Shown piece by piece: positions 33,898 to 41,591 of a stretch of DNA of 64,000 bases (within the stretch, counting starts at the first letter, position 1; every line of letters begins with the position of its first letter). Where the stretch lies: NCBI RefSeq assembly GCF_012971725.1, contig NZ_CP048833.1, positions 1,922,001 through 1,986,000 of the forward strand. Reading direction: 5' to 3'. This stretch comes from Pseudomonas multiresinivorans (GTDB lineage: Bacteria > Pseudomonadota > Gammaproteobacteria > Pseudomonadales > Pseudomonadaceae). Made by a program: the position numbers and the translations under genes. The notes beneath the pieces were generated by a model. The model was not told the origin of the DNA, made no database searches, and saw only the letters and a list, made by a program, of their open reading frames with translations.

Positions 33898-33906
33898 GAC
33901 GAACGG
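33898..33906 (-). promoter_or_regulatory. AlgR-type binding site upstream of algD
   Basis: CCGTTCGTC on the minus strand is an exact match to the AlgR core site. It lies about 380 bases upstream of the predicted start, close to where one of the far-upstream AlgR sites of P. aeruginosa algD lies. Confidence 0.6.
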
Positions 33907-34153
33907 TCATTTTGACCATTTTAACCGTGTGGGCATTAGGGGGTGTTTTGAGCAGTAAACGTACAGTTCAGGCACCCGTGACCGTGCAGTTCCATGGTCA
34001 ATGGCTTACAGGCCACTTGGTATCAGGCAGGTTTTTGCGGGACGTGCGGGCTCAGTAACCGGCGTCACCGCACCATCGAGGCGCCCCACCGAAGCTCGCG
34101 CGCCCGACAGGAAGGGGGATCGAAACGAAAACGGGAGCAGCAGGTGGGGCAAC

Positions 34154-34933
34154 TTAGTCGTCGGCGTGGTCGCGCAGGAACACCAGCTGGTCCGCCTTGG
34201 AGTGCTCGGCGCTGTAGGCGTAACCCGCGTAGTTGAAGTCCTTCAGGCCTTCGGGGTTGCTCAGGCGCTCCTTGATCACGTAGCGCGCCATCATCCCGCG
34301 GGCCTTCTTGGCGTAGAAGCTGATGATCTTGTACTGGCCGTTCTTCAGGTCCTTGAACTCGGTGTCGATCACCCGCGCGTTCAGCGCCTTGCGCTTCACC
34401 GCGCCGAAATACTCGTTGGAGGCCAGGTTGAGCAGCACATCGTCGCCCTGCTCGGCCAGGGACTCGTTCAGCCAGCCGCTGATGCGCTCGCCCCAGAAGG
34501 CGTAGAGGTCCTTGCCGCGGGCGTTGGCCAGCTTGGTGCCCATCTCCAGGCGGTAGGGCTGCATCAGGTCCAGCGGGCGCAAGACGCCATAGAGGCCGGA
34601 GAGCATGCGCAGGTGGCGCTGGGCGAAATCGAAGTCGTCTTCGCTGAAGTCCTCGGCCTGCATGCCGGTGTAGACGTCGCCCTTGAAGGCCAGCAGCGCC
34701 TGCTTGGCGTTTTCCTGGGTGAACTCCGGGTGCCAGCTGCCGAAGCGCGCGGCATTCAGGCCGGCCAGCTTGTCCGACAGGTGCATCAGTTCGGCGATCT
34801 GCGCCGGGGCAAGTTCGCGCAGGATGCCGATCAGCTCCTGCGCGTCGTCCAGGTGCTCGGGCAGGGTGAAGCGCTGCGTCACCGGTGCGGTGTCGTAGTC
34901 CAGGGTCTTGGCGGGGGAAATCACCATCAGCAT
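34154..34933 (-). CDS. yaaA: Peroxide stress protein YaaA (DUF328)
   Basis: A 259-residue cytosolic protein of the YaaA/UPF0246 family (E. coli YaaA is 258), which lowers intracellular iron and limits Fenton damage under peroxide stress. Family signatures are the start MLMVISPAKTLDYD, the central LSGLYGVLRPLDLMQPYRLE and the end ARGMMARYVIKERLSNPEG. ATG 34933 gives the family N-terminus. In PAO1 a homologue also lies next to algD, so this adjacency is ancestral. Transcribed alone from the region beyond 34934. Confidence 0.93.
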   Translation of the reverse strand: MLMVISPAKTLDYDTAPVTQRFTLPEHLDDAQELIGILRELAPAQIAELMHLSDKLAGLNAARFGSWHPEFTQENAKQALLAFKGDVYTGMQAEDFSEDDFDFAQRHLRMLSGLYGVLRPLDLMQPYRLEMGTKLANARGKDLYAFWGERISGWLNESLAEQGDDVLLNLASNEYFGAVKRKALNARVIDTEFKDLKNGQYKIISFYAKKARGMMARYVIKERLSNPEGLKDFNYAGYAYSAEHSKADQLVFLRDHADD

Positions 34934-35165
34934 CGTGCGGTCTCCTACAAGCGAGCGGCGATTGTAAGGAGTCGCGGGCGTTGGCTCCACCTATGGGGAC
35001 GATTAGCTTCTCTATAGAGGACGGCGCAGGGCGCAGAGGCTGGGCCTGGCGCGGCGCCAGCTGCCGGGGCGCTGGGCTAAGGGACTGATCCGTCGAGGGA
35101 AAGACTGGGAAACGCGGGAGGTGGGACCCCTAAAACTAGCGCTGTCCGAGGCCCTCGCCAAGGTA

Positions 35166-35183
35166 TTTCGTCGTACGACGAAA
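35166..35183. promoter_or_regulatory. 18-base perfect palindrome upstream of phoH
   Basis: TTTCGTCGTACGACGAAA is fully self-complementary. It sits in the 483-base yaaA-phoH gap (34934-35416), about 235 bases before the phoH start, and is followed by a CCTTC/GAAGG hairpin and A/T-rich DNA to about 35245. It may be an operator or part of a minus-strand hairpin. No gene is seen in this gap. Confidence 0.45.
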
Positions 35184-35416
35184 AAAACCTTCTTAGGAAG
35201 GAAAAAGACTTTTTATCGTCATGTTTTTTCCTGTATTTGTTGAGACGTAGACCGCCGAACCCTGCAGACAGGTGGCGGCCCCGGCCCGGCCCGTCCTCTT
35301 CATGCAGTTCTCTCGATTCCTGCCCTGATCCCAGGCTTCGAGAGCAGGTGGTTCGCAGCACGGCGGAGCGCTGTAGCGGCATTCCGTCGAACGCCCCCAC
35401 AAGAGGTGACCCGCGT

Positions 35417-36808
35417 ATGGATGACCACGGACGCTCCCGCCCCACCCAGCCCACCCTGTACGTCCTCGACACCAACGTCCTGATCCACGATCCCAACGCC
35501 TTGCTGAATTTCCAGGAGCACCACGTCGCCATCCCGATGACGGTGCTGGAGGAACTGGACAAGCTCAAGACCGGCAAACACACCGTGGCCGCGGAATGTC
35601 GCCAGGCGATCCGTCTGATCGACTCGGTACTGGGCGAAGCCTCGCCCGAGCAGGTCGAGGATGGCGTGCCCATCCAGCGCGGCAAGAGCGGCCCCTGTGG
35701 CAGCCTGTCGATCCTCATGAGCAAGCGCGCCGAGCCGATCACCTGGCTGCCCGAACACCTCAACGACAACAAGATCATCAACCAGCTGGTGGAGCTGAAG
35801 AGTCGCCATAGCAGCAAGCGCGTAGTGCTGGTCACCAAGGACATCAACATGCGCCTGAAGGCGCGCGCTTGCGGGGTTTTCGCCGAGGACTACCACACCG
35901 ACCAACTGGTCGACGACATCAATATGCTGTCACGCGGTTATCACTCGCTGAGCGGATCGTTCTGGGACCGCGTCAGCAAGGTGGAGACCCGCCAGGATCA
36001 TGGGAGAACCTGGCACCGCGTGCAGCTCACCGACAACCTGCCGGCGGTGCACATCAACGAGTTCATCGTCGATGAGCAGGGGTTCGTCGGCTGGATCAAG
36101 GGTATCGACCAGGACGAGCTGACCATCCTCGACCTGCACCAGGAACCGCTGCTGCACCAGGAAGCCTGGGGCCTGCGTCCGCGCGATGTGTACCAGTCGC
36201 TGGCGCTGTACGCGCTGCTGGACCCGGACATCCACCTGGTCAACCTGTCCGGCGCCGCCGGCTCGGGCAAGACCATCCTTGCCCTGGCCGCCGCCATCGA
36301 ACAGACCATGGTCACCAAACGCTACAAGCGCATCATCGCGACGCGCAGCGTGCAGGGCCTGGACGAGGACATCGGCTTCCTGCCCGGCACCGAGGCGGAG
36401 AAGATGGAGCCCTGGCTCGGCGCGATCACCGACAACCTCGAAGCCCTGCATTCGGATGATGAGTGCACCCATGGCAGCGTCGACTACATCCTCAGCAAGG
36501 TGCCGCTGCAGTTCAAATCGCTGAACTACATCCGCGGCCGCAGTTTCCAGCAGAGCCTGATCCTGATCGACGAGTGCCAGAACCTTACGCCGCACCAGAT
36601 GAAGACCATCATTACCCGTGCGGGCAATGGTTCGAAGGTGATCTGCCTGGGCAACCTGGCGCAGATCGACACCCCCTACCTGTCGGCCACCAGCTCCGGC
36701 CTGACCTACCTGACCGAACGCTTCAAGGACTTCCCCCACGGCGTGCACGTGACCCTGCAAGGGGTGCCGCGCTCGGTGCTGGCGGAGTTCGCCGAAGCGC
36801 ACATGTAA
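35417..36808 (+). CDS. PhoH-like ATPase with N-terminal PIN domain
   Basis: A 463-residue cytosolic protein. The PIN ribonuclease-like domain begins TLYVLDTNVLIHDPNALLNF (acidic Asp near residue 18) and runs to about 150, with VTKDINMRLKARACGVFAED completing it. The PhoH ATPase follows: Walker A is SGAAGSGKTILALAAAI near residues 278-294 and Walker B is LILIDECQNLTPHQMK near 385. PIN-PhoH proteins are thought to be RNA-unwinding ribonucleases. ATG 35417 is preceded by AAGAGGTG at a spacing of eight. A homologue also precedes moaC in PAO1, so the gene belongs to the moa neighbourhood. Confidence 0.9.
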   Translation: MDDHGRSRPTQPTLYVLDTNVLIHDPNALLNFQEHHVAIPMTVLEELDKLKTGKHTVAAECRQAIRLIDSVLGEASPEQVEDGVPIQRGKSGPCGSLSILMSKRAEPITWLPEHLNDNKIINQLVELKSRHSSKRVVLVTKDINMRLKARACGVFAEDYHTDQLVDDINMLSRGYHSLSGSFWDRVSKVETRQDHGRTWHRVQLTDNLPAVHINEFIVDEQGFVGWIKGIDQDELTILDLHQEPLLHQEAWGLRPRDVYQSLALYALLDPDIHLVNLSGAAGSGKTILALAAAIEQTMVTKRYKRIIATRSVQGLDEDIGFLPGTEAEKMEPWLGAITDNLEALHSDDECTHGSVDYILSKVPLQFKSLNYIRGRSFQQSLILIDECQNLTPHQMKTIITRAGNGSKVICLGNLAQIDTPYLSATSSGLTYLTERFKDFPHGVHVTLQGVPRSVLAEFAEAHM

Positions 36809-36830
36809 GCCACTTCCACTCACTCAGCAG

Positions 36831-36854
36831 GGCCCGCCATTTGGCGGGCCTTTT
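36831..36854 (+). terminator. Rho-independent terminator of phoH
   Basis: Stem GGCCCGCCA / TGGCGGGCC with a two-base TT loop (or a slightly larger open loop), followed by TTTTCTTT. It begins 22 bases after the phoH stop. Confidence 0.92.
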
Positions 36855-36907
36855 CTTTGCCTGGTAACTTCCGGCCTAACTGAAAATCCGAATGTGCTCG
36901 GATCGCT

Positions 36908-37020
36908 CCCTCTCCCTTCAGGGAGAGGGCTGGGGAGAGGGGGGGCGGAGTCCAGCAATGCTTCGCTGTTGAAGCTAACTCTTTCCCCCTCCCTAACCCT
37001 CCCCCTGAAGGGAGAGGGGA
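36908..37020. repeat. Family D repeat pair upstream of moaC
   Basis: Two facing CTCTCCC hairpins at 36908-36943 and 36985-37020, about 40 bases apart. They lie in the 407-base phoH-moaC gap with the terminator and the tRNA fragment; no gene is seen there. Confidence 0.86.
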
Positions 37021-37070
37021 CTGTTGGGCAGAACGTGAAAGTGAGCATTTAGCTGGATACGGTAATGAGA

Positions 37071-37100
37071 TGGGGCGGACGGAGAGACTCGAACTCTCAC
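37071..37100 (-). pseudogene. 3'-end fragment resembling tRNA-Leu
   Basis: On the minus strand a T-arm GAGAG-TTCGAGT-CTCTC is followed by CGTCCGC, then C and CCA. This is the T-arm, acceptor strand, discriminator and CCA end of a tRNA, closest to Pseudomonas tRNA-Leu from memory (which ends CGTCCGCACCA). The D-arm, anticodon arm and 5' acceptor strand are missing: the sequence beyond 37100 does not fold to them. It looks like the duplicate left by an integrated element (an att site) or a decayed gene. Confidence 0.5.
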
Positions 37101-37117
37101 CGCACACATACCTCTTC

Positions 37118-37127
37118 TTGTATACAA
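37118..37127. promoter_or_regulatory. TTGTATACAA palindrome
   Basis: A perfect 10-base palindrome 88 bases upstream of the moaC GTG. TTGTATACAA resembles GntR/FadR-type operators, but no such regulator is adjacent. It may instead belong to the same decayed element as the tRNA fragment. Confidence 0.3.
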
Positions 37128-37215
37128 TCCTTCCCCCAACGCGCCGCTCGCCGGTCTGCCAGCCCCGCGTGTCGGGGTTAAACTGTTCCCCTGATTCTCC
37201 GGAGAGTGCCCACCC

Positions 37216-37707
37216 GTGCTGACCCATCTCGATTCCCAGGGCCGCGCCAATATGGTCGATGTCACCGAAAAAGCCGTGACGTCCCGTGAAGCCGTGGCCG
37301 AAGCCCGGGTGCGCATGCTCCCGGCGACCCTGCAACTGATCCAGGACGGCGGCCACCCCAAGGGCGACGTGTTCGCCGTGGCGCGCATTGCCGGCATCCA
37401 GGCAGCCAAGAAGACCCATGAACTGATCCCGCTGTGCCACCCGCTGCTGCTCACCAGCGTCAAGGTCGAGTTGAACGCAGAGGGTGAAGACACCGTGCAC
37501 ATCGTCGCCCGCTGCAAGCTGGCCGGGCAGACCGGCGTGGAGATGGAAGCGCTGACCGCTGCCAGCGTCGCCGCGCTGACCATCTACGACATGTGCAAGG
37601 CCGTGGACCGTGGCATGACCATCGAAAGCGTGCGCGTGCTGGAGAAGCTCGGCGGCAAGAGCGGGCATTACGTGGCTACAGAAAACGTAGCGGGAGACAC
37701 CCCATGA
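37216..37707 (+). CDS. moaC: Cyclic pyranopterin monophosphate synthase
   Basis: A cytosolic enzyme of 163 residues that completes the conversion of GTP to cyclic pyranopterin monophosphate after MoaA, the first stage of molybdopterin synthesis. It starts with GTG and reads LTHLDSQGRANMVDVTEKAV, the family N-terminus. Active-site motifs are KTHELIPLCHPLLLTSVKVE near residues 65-84 and YDMCKAVDRGM near 125-137. Its stop overlaps the moaD start (ATGA). Confidence 0.96.
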   Translation: MLTHLDSQGRANMVDVTEKAVTSREAVAEARVRMLPATLQLIQDGGHPKGDVFAVARIAGIQAAKKTHELIPLCHPLLLTSVKVELNAEGEDTVHIVARCKLAGQTGVEMEALTAASVAALTIYDMCKAVDRGMTIESVRVLEKLGGKSGHYVATENVAGDTP

Positions 37708-37952
37708 TCCGCGTGCAGTACTTCGCCCGCTACCGTGAAGCCCTCGGTCTGGATGGCGAGCAACTGAACTGGAACGCCTCCCTGGCCAACCTCGACGACC
37801 TGCGGCGCCTGCTGCTGGAGCGCGGCGGGGCCTGGGACGTGCTTGGCGAACAGAACCTGATGTGCGCGCGCAACCAGGAACTGTGCTCCCTGGATGAGCC
37901 CCTCGCCGATGGCGACGAGGTGGCGTTCTTCCCCACCGTTACCGGAGGCTGA
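37704..37952 (+). CDS. moaD: Molybdopterin synthase small subunit
   Basis: An 82-residue ubiquitin-like sulfur carrier. It ends FFPTVTGG; the C-terminal Gly-Gly is adenylated and thiocarboxylated to feed sulfur to MoaE. It starts MIRVQYFARYREALGL and is coupled to moaC by a four-base overlap. The in-frame upstream extension lies inside moaC and is not used. Confidence 0.95.
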   Translation: MIRVQYFARYREALGLDGEQLNWNASLANLDDLRRLLLERGGAWDVLGEQNLMCARNQELCSLDEPLADGDEVAFFPTVTGG

Positions 37953-37956
37953 GGCC

Positions 37957-38409
37957 ATGGCGATCCGCGTCCAGCCGGCGGCGTTCGATCCGGGCGCCGA
38001 ACTCAATGCGATGCACGCCGCCAATGTCGGCGTGGGCGCGGTGGTCGGCTTCGTCGGCTACGTGCGCGACTTCAACGAAGGGCGCGAAGTGGGCGGCATG
38101 TTCCTCGAGCACTATGCCGGCATGACCGAAAAGGCCCTCGCCAAGATCGAGGTAGAAGCCAACCAGCGCTGGCCGCTGCTGCGCCTGGAAATCCTCCACC
38201 GCATCGGCCGCCTGGAACCGGGCGAACCCATCGTCTTCGTCGGCGCCGCCAGTGCCCACCGCCAGGCAGCGTTCGATGCCTGCAACTTCGTCATGGACTA
38301 CCTCAAGACCCGCGCGCCGTTCTGGAAGAAGGAAGACACCACCGACGGCCCGCGCTGGGTCGAAGGCCGTTGCAGCGATCAGGCTGCTGCCGATCGCTGG
38401 AAGAACTGA
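37957..38409 (+). CDS. moaE: Molybdopterin synthase catalytic subunit
   Basis: A 150-residue enzyme that inserts two sulfurs into cyclic pyranopterin monophosphate with MoaD. The catalytic lysine region KTRAPFWKKED is near residues 118-128, and FVGYVRDFNEGREV and MFLEHYAGMTEKAL are family signatures. It starts four bases after moaD and ends the moaCDE unit. Confidence 0.95.
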   Translation: MAIRVQPAAFDPGAELNAMHAANVGVGAVVGFVGYVRDFNEGREVGGMFLEHYAGMTEKALAKIEVEANQRWPLLRLEILHRIGRLEPGEPIVFVGAASAHRQAAFDACNFVMDYLKTRAPFWKKEDTTDGPRWVEGRCSDQAAADRWKN

Positions 38410-38442
38410 GTCGGCTGGCTGCGGCTTTCGAAGCTCTGTGGG

Positions 38443-38593
38443 TCGATCGCGGACGGAGTCCGCTCCTACATCCATGCTCAGCTCCGAAACTCCATCGCAG
38501 GAGCGGGCCATTCCCGTGATCGCGCGCATGGCCCGCTGCTACAGATTGACTCCCAGCGTCTCCCTTTGTGTAGGAGCGGACTTTGTCCGCGAT
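38443..38593. repeat. Family B REP halves downstream of moaE
   Basis: A right arm (38443-38470) and a left arm (38567-38593) of family B, facing outward with about 95 bases between. The 334-base moaE-moaB gap otherwise holds only the moaB leader; no gene is seen. Confidence 0.8.
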
Positions 38594-38743
38594 GGCTTCC
38601 GGCGCGTTACAGGTCAATCGCTGAGGTATCTGCTCCTGCTGCCCCGCACGCGCCGGAGCAGTACCTCCTAGGAGGAATGGGCGGCAGGGGAGAAGGGGCG
38701 CAGGCTGGCGCCAGCCCTTTTGCTCCGAATCGGAGAGCCCCTC

Positions 38744-39298
38744 ATGAGCCATCTCAGCACCCCGGAATTCCAGCCGCTGGAGATCGCTGTCCTCACCGTC
38801 AGCGATACCCGCAGCCTGCACAACGACACCTCCGGCCAGGCCCTGGTCACCTCCCTGCAGCGCGCCGGCCATGCCCTCGCCGAGCGTCGGCTGGTGATCG
38901 ACGACATCTACCAGATTCGCGCCGTGGTCTCGGCCTGGATCGCCGATCCCAAGGTCCAGGTCGGCCTGATCACCGGCGGCACCGGCTTCACCCTGCGTGA
39001 CAACACCCCGCAGGCCGTGGCTCCCCTGCTGGAACGTACCGTGGACGGCTTCGGTGAGCTGTTCCGGCAGATTTCCCGCGAAGAGATCGGTACCTCCACC
39101 ATCCAGTCCCGCGCCATCGCCGGCATCACCAACGGCACGCTGATCTGCTGCCTGCCCGGTTCCACCGGCGCCTGCCTGACGGCCTGGGAAAAGATCCTCG
39201 TCCAGCAGTTGGACAGCCGCACCAAGCCCTGCAATTTCGTTCCCCATCTCAAGCGCCTGCCCGAGCACCCGGTGCTGGCCTGCGGTACCCGCTCGTGA
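38744..39298 (+). CDS. moaB: Molybdopterin adenylyltransferase-type protein MoaB
   Basis: A 184-residue protein of the MoaB/MogA family, which adenylates molybdopterin before metal insertion. Motifs are IAVLTVSDTRSLHND at the N-terminus, VGLITGGTGFTLRDNTPQAV near residue 80 and the AIAGITNGTLICCLPGSTGA loop near 125. GGAG lies eight bases before the ATG. The stop overlaps the moeA GTG (GTGA), coupling the two. P. aeruginosa has a paralogue elsewhere, so this is probably the moaB1 type. Confidence 0.92.
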   Translation: MSHLSTPEFQPLEIAVLTVSDTRSLHNDTSGQALVTSLQRAGHALAERRLVIDDIYQIRAVVSAWIADPKVQVGLITGGTGFTLRDNTPQAVAPLLERTVDGFGELFRQISREEIGTSTIQSRAIAGITNGTLICCLPGSTGACLTAWEKILVQQLDSRTKPCNFVPHLKRLPEHPVLACGTRS

Positions 39299-40530
39299 GC
39301 GCCTGCGGCTGTTCCGGCGCCGGCCTGCGCCCGGTGGATGAGGCCATCGCCGCGCTGATGGACTTCGTTCCCCAGGCGCCGCCGACCGTGCAGGTCGACC
39401 TGGAAAGCGCCCTGGGCCGCGTACTCGCGCAGGACATCCGCTCACCCATCGACCTGCCCCTGTGGGACAACAGCGCGATGGATGGCTACGCCTTGCGCAG
39501 CGCTGACACGGGTGAAGCCGGCGCGCGGCTGAAGATCGCCGGCTACATCGCCGCGGGCGATGCCGCCGACGTTGTGCTGCAACCGGGCCAGGCCATGCGC
39601 ATCTTCACCGGCGCGCCGCTTCCGCCGGGTGCCGACAGCGTGATCGCCCAGGAGGACTGCGAGGTCGATGGAGGCTGGTTGCAGGTACCCGTGGTCGGCC
39701 ATGGCAGCCATGTGCGTCGCCGTGGCGAAGAGCTCCGTGCAGGCGATGCCTTGCTCAGTGCCGGACAGAAACTGCGCGCCCAGGACATCGGCCTGCTGGC
39801 CAGCGTCGGGCTGGACCGCGTCCCGGTTTACCGGCCGTTGCGGGTCTGCCTGCTGAGCAGCGGCGACGAGCTGCGCGAGCCCGGCGAGCCGCTGGCGCCG
39901 GGGCAGATCTACAACGCCAACCGCTTCAGCATCGGCGCGCTACTGCGCGGCTGGGGCATCGAAGTGCATGACTACGGCGTGCTCGCCGACACCCTGGCGG
40001 CCAGCCGCGATGCGCTGAGCCTCGCCGCGTCCGAATGGGACGTGCTGATCACCAGCGGCGGCGTATCCGTGGGAGACCGCGACTACCTCAAGCAGGCGAT
40101 CCGCGAACTGGGCGAGCTGCACCTGTGGAAGTTGAAAATGCAGCCGGGCAAGCCACTGGCCTTTGGCAGTGTTTCGGGCAAGCCGTGGATCGGTCTGCCC
40201 GGCAACCCGGCCGCTGCGCTGGTCACCGCGCTGGTCGTCGCGCGCCCCTTCCTCTGGCGCGCCCAGGGACGCAGCGATGTGCGGACGCTGCCGGTGACGT
40301 TGCCGGCAGGCTTCGACTGGCCCGCCGCCAACTCGCGCCGCCAGTACCTGCGCGCGCGCCTGGAGCTCGATGCCACCGGCGTGGCGCACATCTGCCTGCA
40401 CCCGCAGCAGGGCTCGGCCATGCTGCGCGCGGCGAGCTGGGCCGATGGCCTGGCGGTGGTGGAGGCCGGGCGCACCCTGCACGCTGGCGAGCCGCTGCCG
40501 TTCCTGTCTTTCAGCGAACTCGGCGCCTGA
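39295..40530 (+). CDS. moeA: Molybdopterin molybdenumtransferase
   Basis: A 411-residue cytosolic enzyme that inserts molybdate into adenylated molybdopterin. It starts at a GTG overlapping the moaB stop. Motifs are LPLWDNSAMDGYALRSAD near residues 55-72, IFTGAPLPPGADSVIAQEDC near 101-120, WDVLITSGGVSVGDRDYLKQ near 246-265 and GKPWIGLPGNPAAALV near 295-310. It closes the Moco part of the block; the ubi genes follow after a 55-base gap with a GC-rich hairpin. Confidence 0.95.
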   Translation: MSACGCSGAGLRPVDEAIAALMDFVPQAPPTVQVDLESALGRVLAQDIRSPIDLPLWDNSAMDGYALRSADTGEAGARLKIAGYIAAGDAADVVLQPGQAMRIFTGAPLPPGADSVIAQEDCEVDGGWLQVPVVGHGSHVRRRGEELRAGDALLSAGQKLRAQDIGLLASVGLDRVPVYRPLRVCLLSSGDELREPGEPLAPGQIYNANRFSIGALLRGWGIEVHDYGVLADTLAASRDALSLAASEWDVLITSGGVSVGDRDYLKQAIRELGELHLWKLKMQPGKPLAFGSVSGKPWIGLPGNPAAALVTALVVARPFLWRAQGRSDVRTLPVTLPAGFDWPAANSRRQYLRARLELDATGVAHICLHPQQGSAMLRAASWADGLAVVEAGRTLHAGEPLPFLSFSELGA

Positions 40531-40540
40531 CGCCGTTCCC

Positions 40541-40564
40541 GGCTGCCGGCGGGGGCCGGCGGCC
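40541..40564 (+). other. GC-rich hairpin between moeA and ubiU
   Basis: GGCTGCCGGC-GGGG-GCCGGCGGCC folds into a ten-pair stem with one G-T pair. No T run follows, so it is unlikely to end transcription. It may attenuate or process the moeA-ubiU transcript. Confidence 0.4.
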
Positions 40565-40585
40565 TCCGCACTGCCCGGGGGAAGC

Positions 40586-41581
40586 ATGCAACTGGTCTGT
40601 CCGGCGGGGAGTCTGCCCGCCTTGAAATCGGCCCTGCGCGAGGGTGCCGACGCCATCTACGTCGGCTTTCGCGATGACACCAATGCCCGGCACTTTGCCG
40701 GCCTCAACCTCGATGACCGCCAACTGCGCCAGGGTGTGGAGCTTATCCACAGCGCCGGCAAGCAGATGTACGTGGCGGTCAACACCTACCCTGGAGCGGC
40801 CGGCTGGGCACGCTGGCAACGCGCCGTGGATCACGCCGCCGACCTGGGCGTGGATGCGCTGATCGCCGCCGACTGCGCGGTGCTCGGCTATGCCGCCAGG
40901 CGCCATCCGAATCTTGCGCTGCACCTCTCGGTGCAGGGCTCGGCCACCAACGTGGCGGCGCTGGCGTTCTACCACGAGCGCTATGGCATCCGCCGCGCCG
41001 TGCTGCCGCGCGTGCTGTCGCTGGCGCAGGTGCGCCAGGTGGCGGCAAACAGCCCAGTGCCCATCGAAGTCTTCGCCTTCGGCAGTCTGTGCATCATGGC
41101 CGAGGGGCGATGCCACCTGTCGTCCTATGTCACCGGCGAGTCGCCGAATCTGTGCGGCGTCTGTTCGCCGGCCAAGGCGGTGCGCTGGAGCGAGGAACCC
41201 GAAGGACTGACCTCGCGACTCAACGACGTACTGATCGACCGCTACGCGCCGGATGAGCCGGCCGGCTACCCGACCCTGTGCAAGGGCCGCTTCGTGGTCA
41301 ATGGCGAGCGCTTCCATGCGCTGGAAGAGCCCACCAGCCTGAACACCATCGACCTGATCCCGCAGTTGGCGGAGATCGGCGTGGCGGCGGTGAAGATCGA
41401 GGGCCGGCAACGCAGCCCGGCCTATGTCGAGCAGGTCACCCGCGTCTGGCGCCAGGCGCTGGATGCGTGGCAACGCGCACCGGAGAACTACCGCGCGCTG
41501 ACGCAGTGGCAGGACGCCCTGGACAAGCTTTCCGAAGGCCACCAGACGACCCTGGGCGCCTACCATCGCTCCTGGCAGTGA
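40586..41581 (+). CDS. ubiU: Oxygen-independent ubiquinone hydroxylation protein UbiU
   Basis: A 331-residue protein of the U32 'peptidase' family, now known as an Fe-S protein that with UbiV hydroxylates ubiquinone precursors without oxygen. Cysteines sit where E. coli UbiU has cluster ligands: FGSLCIMAEGRCHLSSY (about 169 and 176), NLCGVC (about 189-192) and PTLCKGRF (about 231). The start MQLVCPAGSLPALKSALREG is the family start. Grouping with nar genes fits its need in anaerobic nitrate respiration. The next gene follows 10 bases later. Confidence 0.93.
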   Translation: MQLVCPAGSLPALKSALREGADAIYVGFRDDTNARHFAGLNLDDRQLRQGVELIHSAGKQMYVAVNTYPGAAGWARWQRAVDHAADLGVDALIAADCAVLGYAARRHPNLALHLSVQGSATNVAALAFYHERYGIRRAVLPRVLSLAQVRQVAANSPVPIEVFAFGSLCIMAEGRCHLSSYVTGESPNLCGVCSPAKAVRWSEEPEGLTSRLNDVLIDRYAPDEPAGYPTLCKGRFVVNGERFHALEEPTSLNTIDLIPQLAEIGVAAVKIEGRQRSPAYVEQVTRVWRQALDAWQRAPENYRALTQWQDALDKLSEGHQTTLGAYHRSWQ

Positions 41582-41591
41582 GGATGTCGTG

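Larger units (their letters stand above)
33135..34153. other. algD leader and upstream control region (no gene)
   Basis: About 1 kb between algD and yaaA, clearly richer in A and T than the flanking genes over 33200-33960. It holds the predicted AlgU promoter (33529-33556) and an AlgR-type site (33898-33906). It would give algD a leader of roughly 385 bases, similar to the long algD leader of P. aeruginosa as I recall it (about 370). A second GAACTT lies on the minus strand at 33399-33404 but has no good -10. A 100-codon open frame across the promoter is not accepted as a gene. Confidence 0.75.

Noticed and set aside
38600..38743. A Moco riboswitch upstream of moaB
   Set aside because: I could not match the conserved core of the Moco RNA motif; a covariance-model search would be needed.
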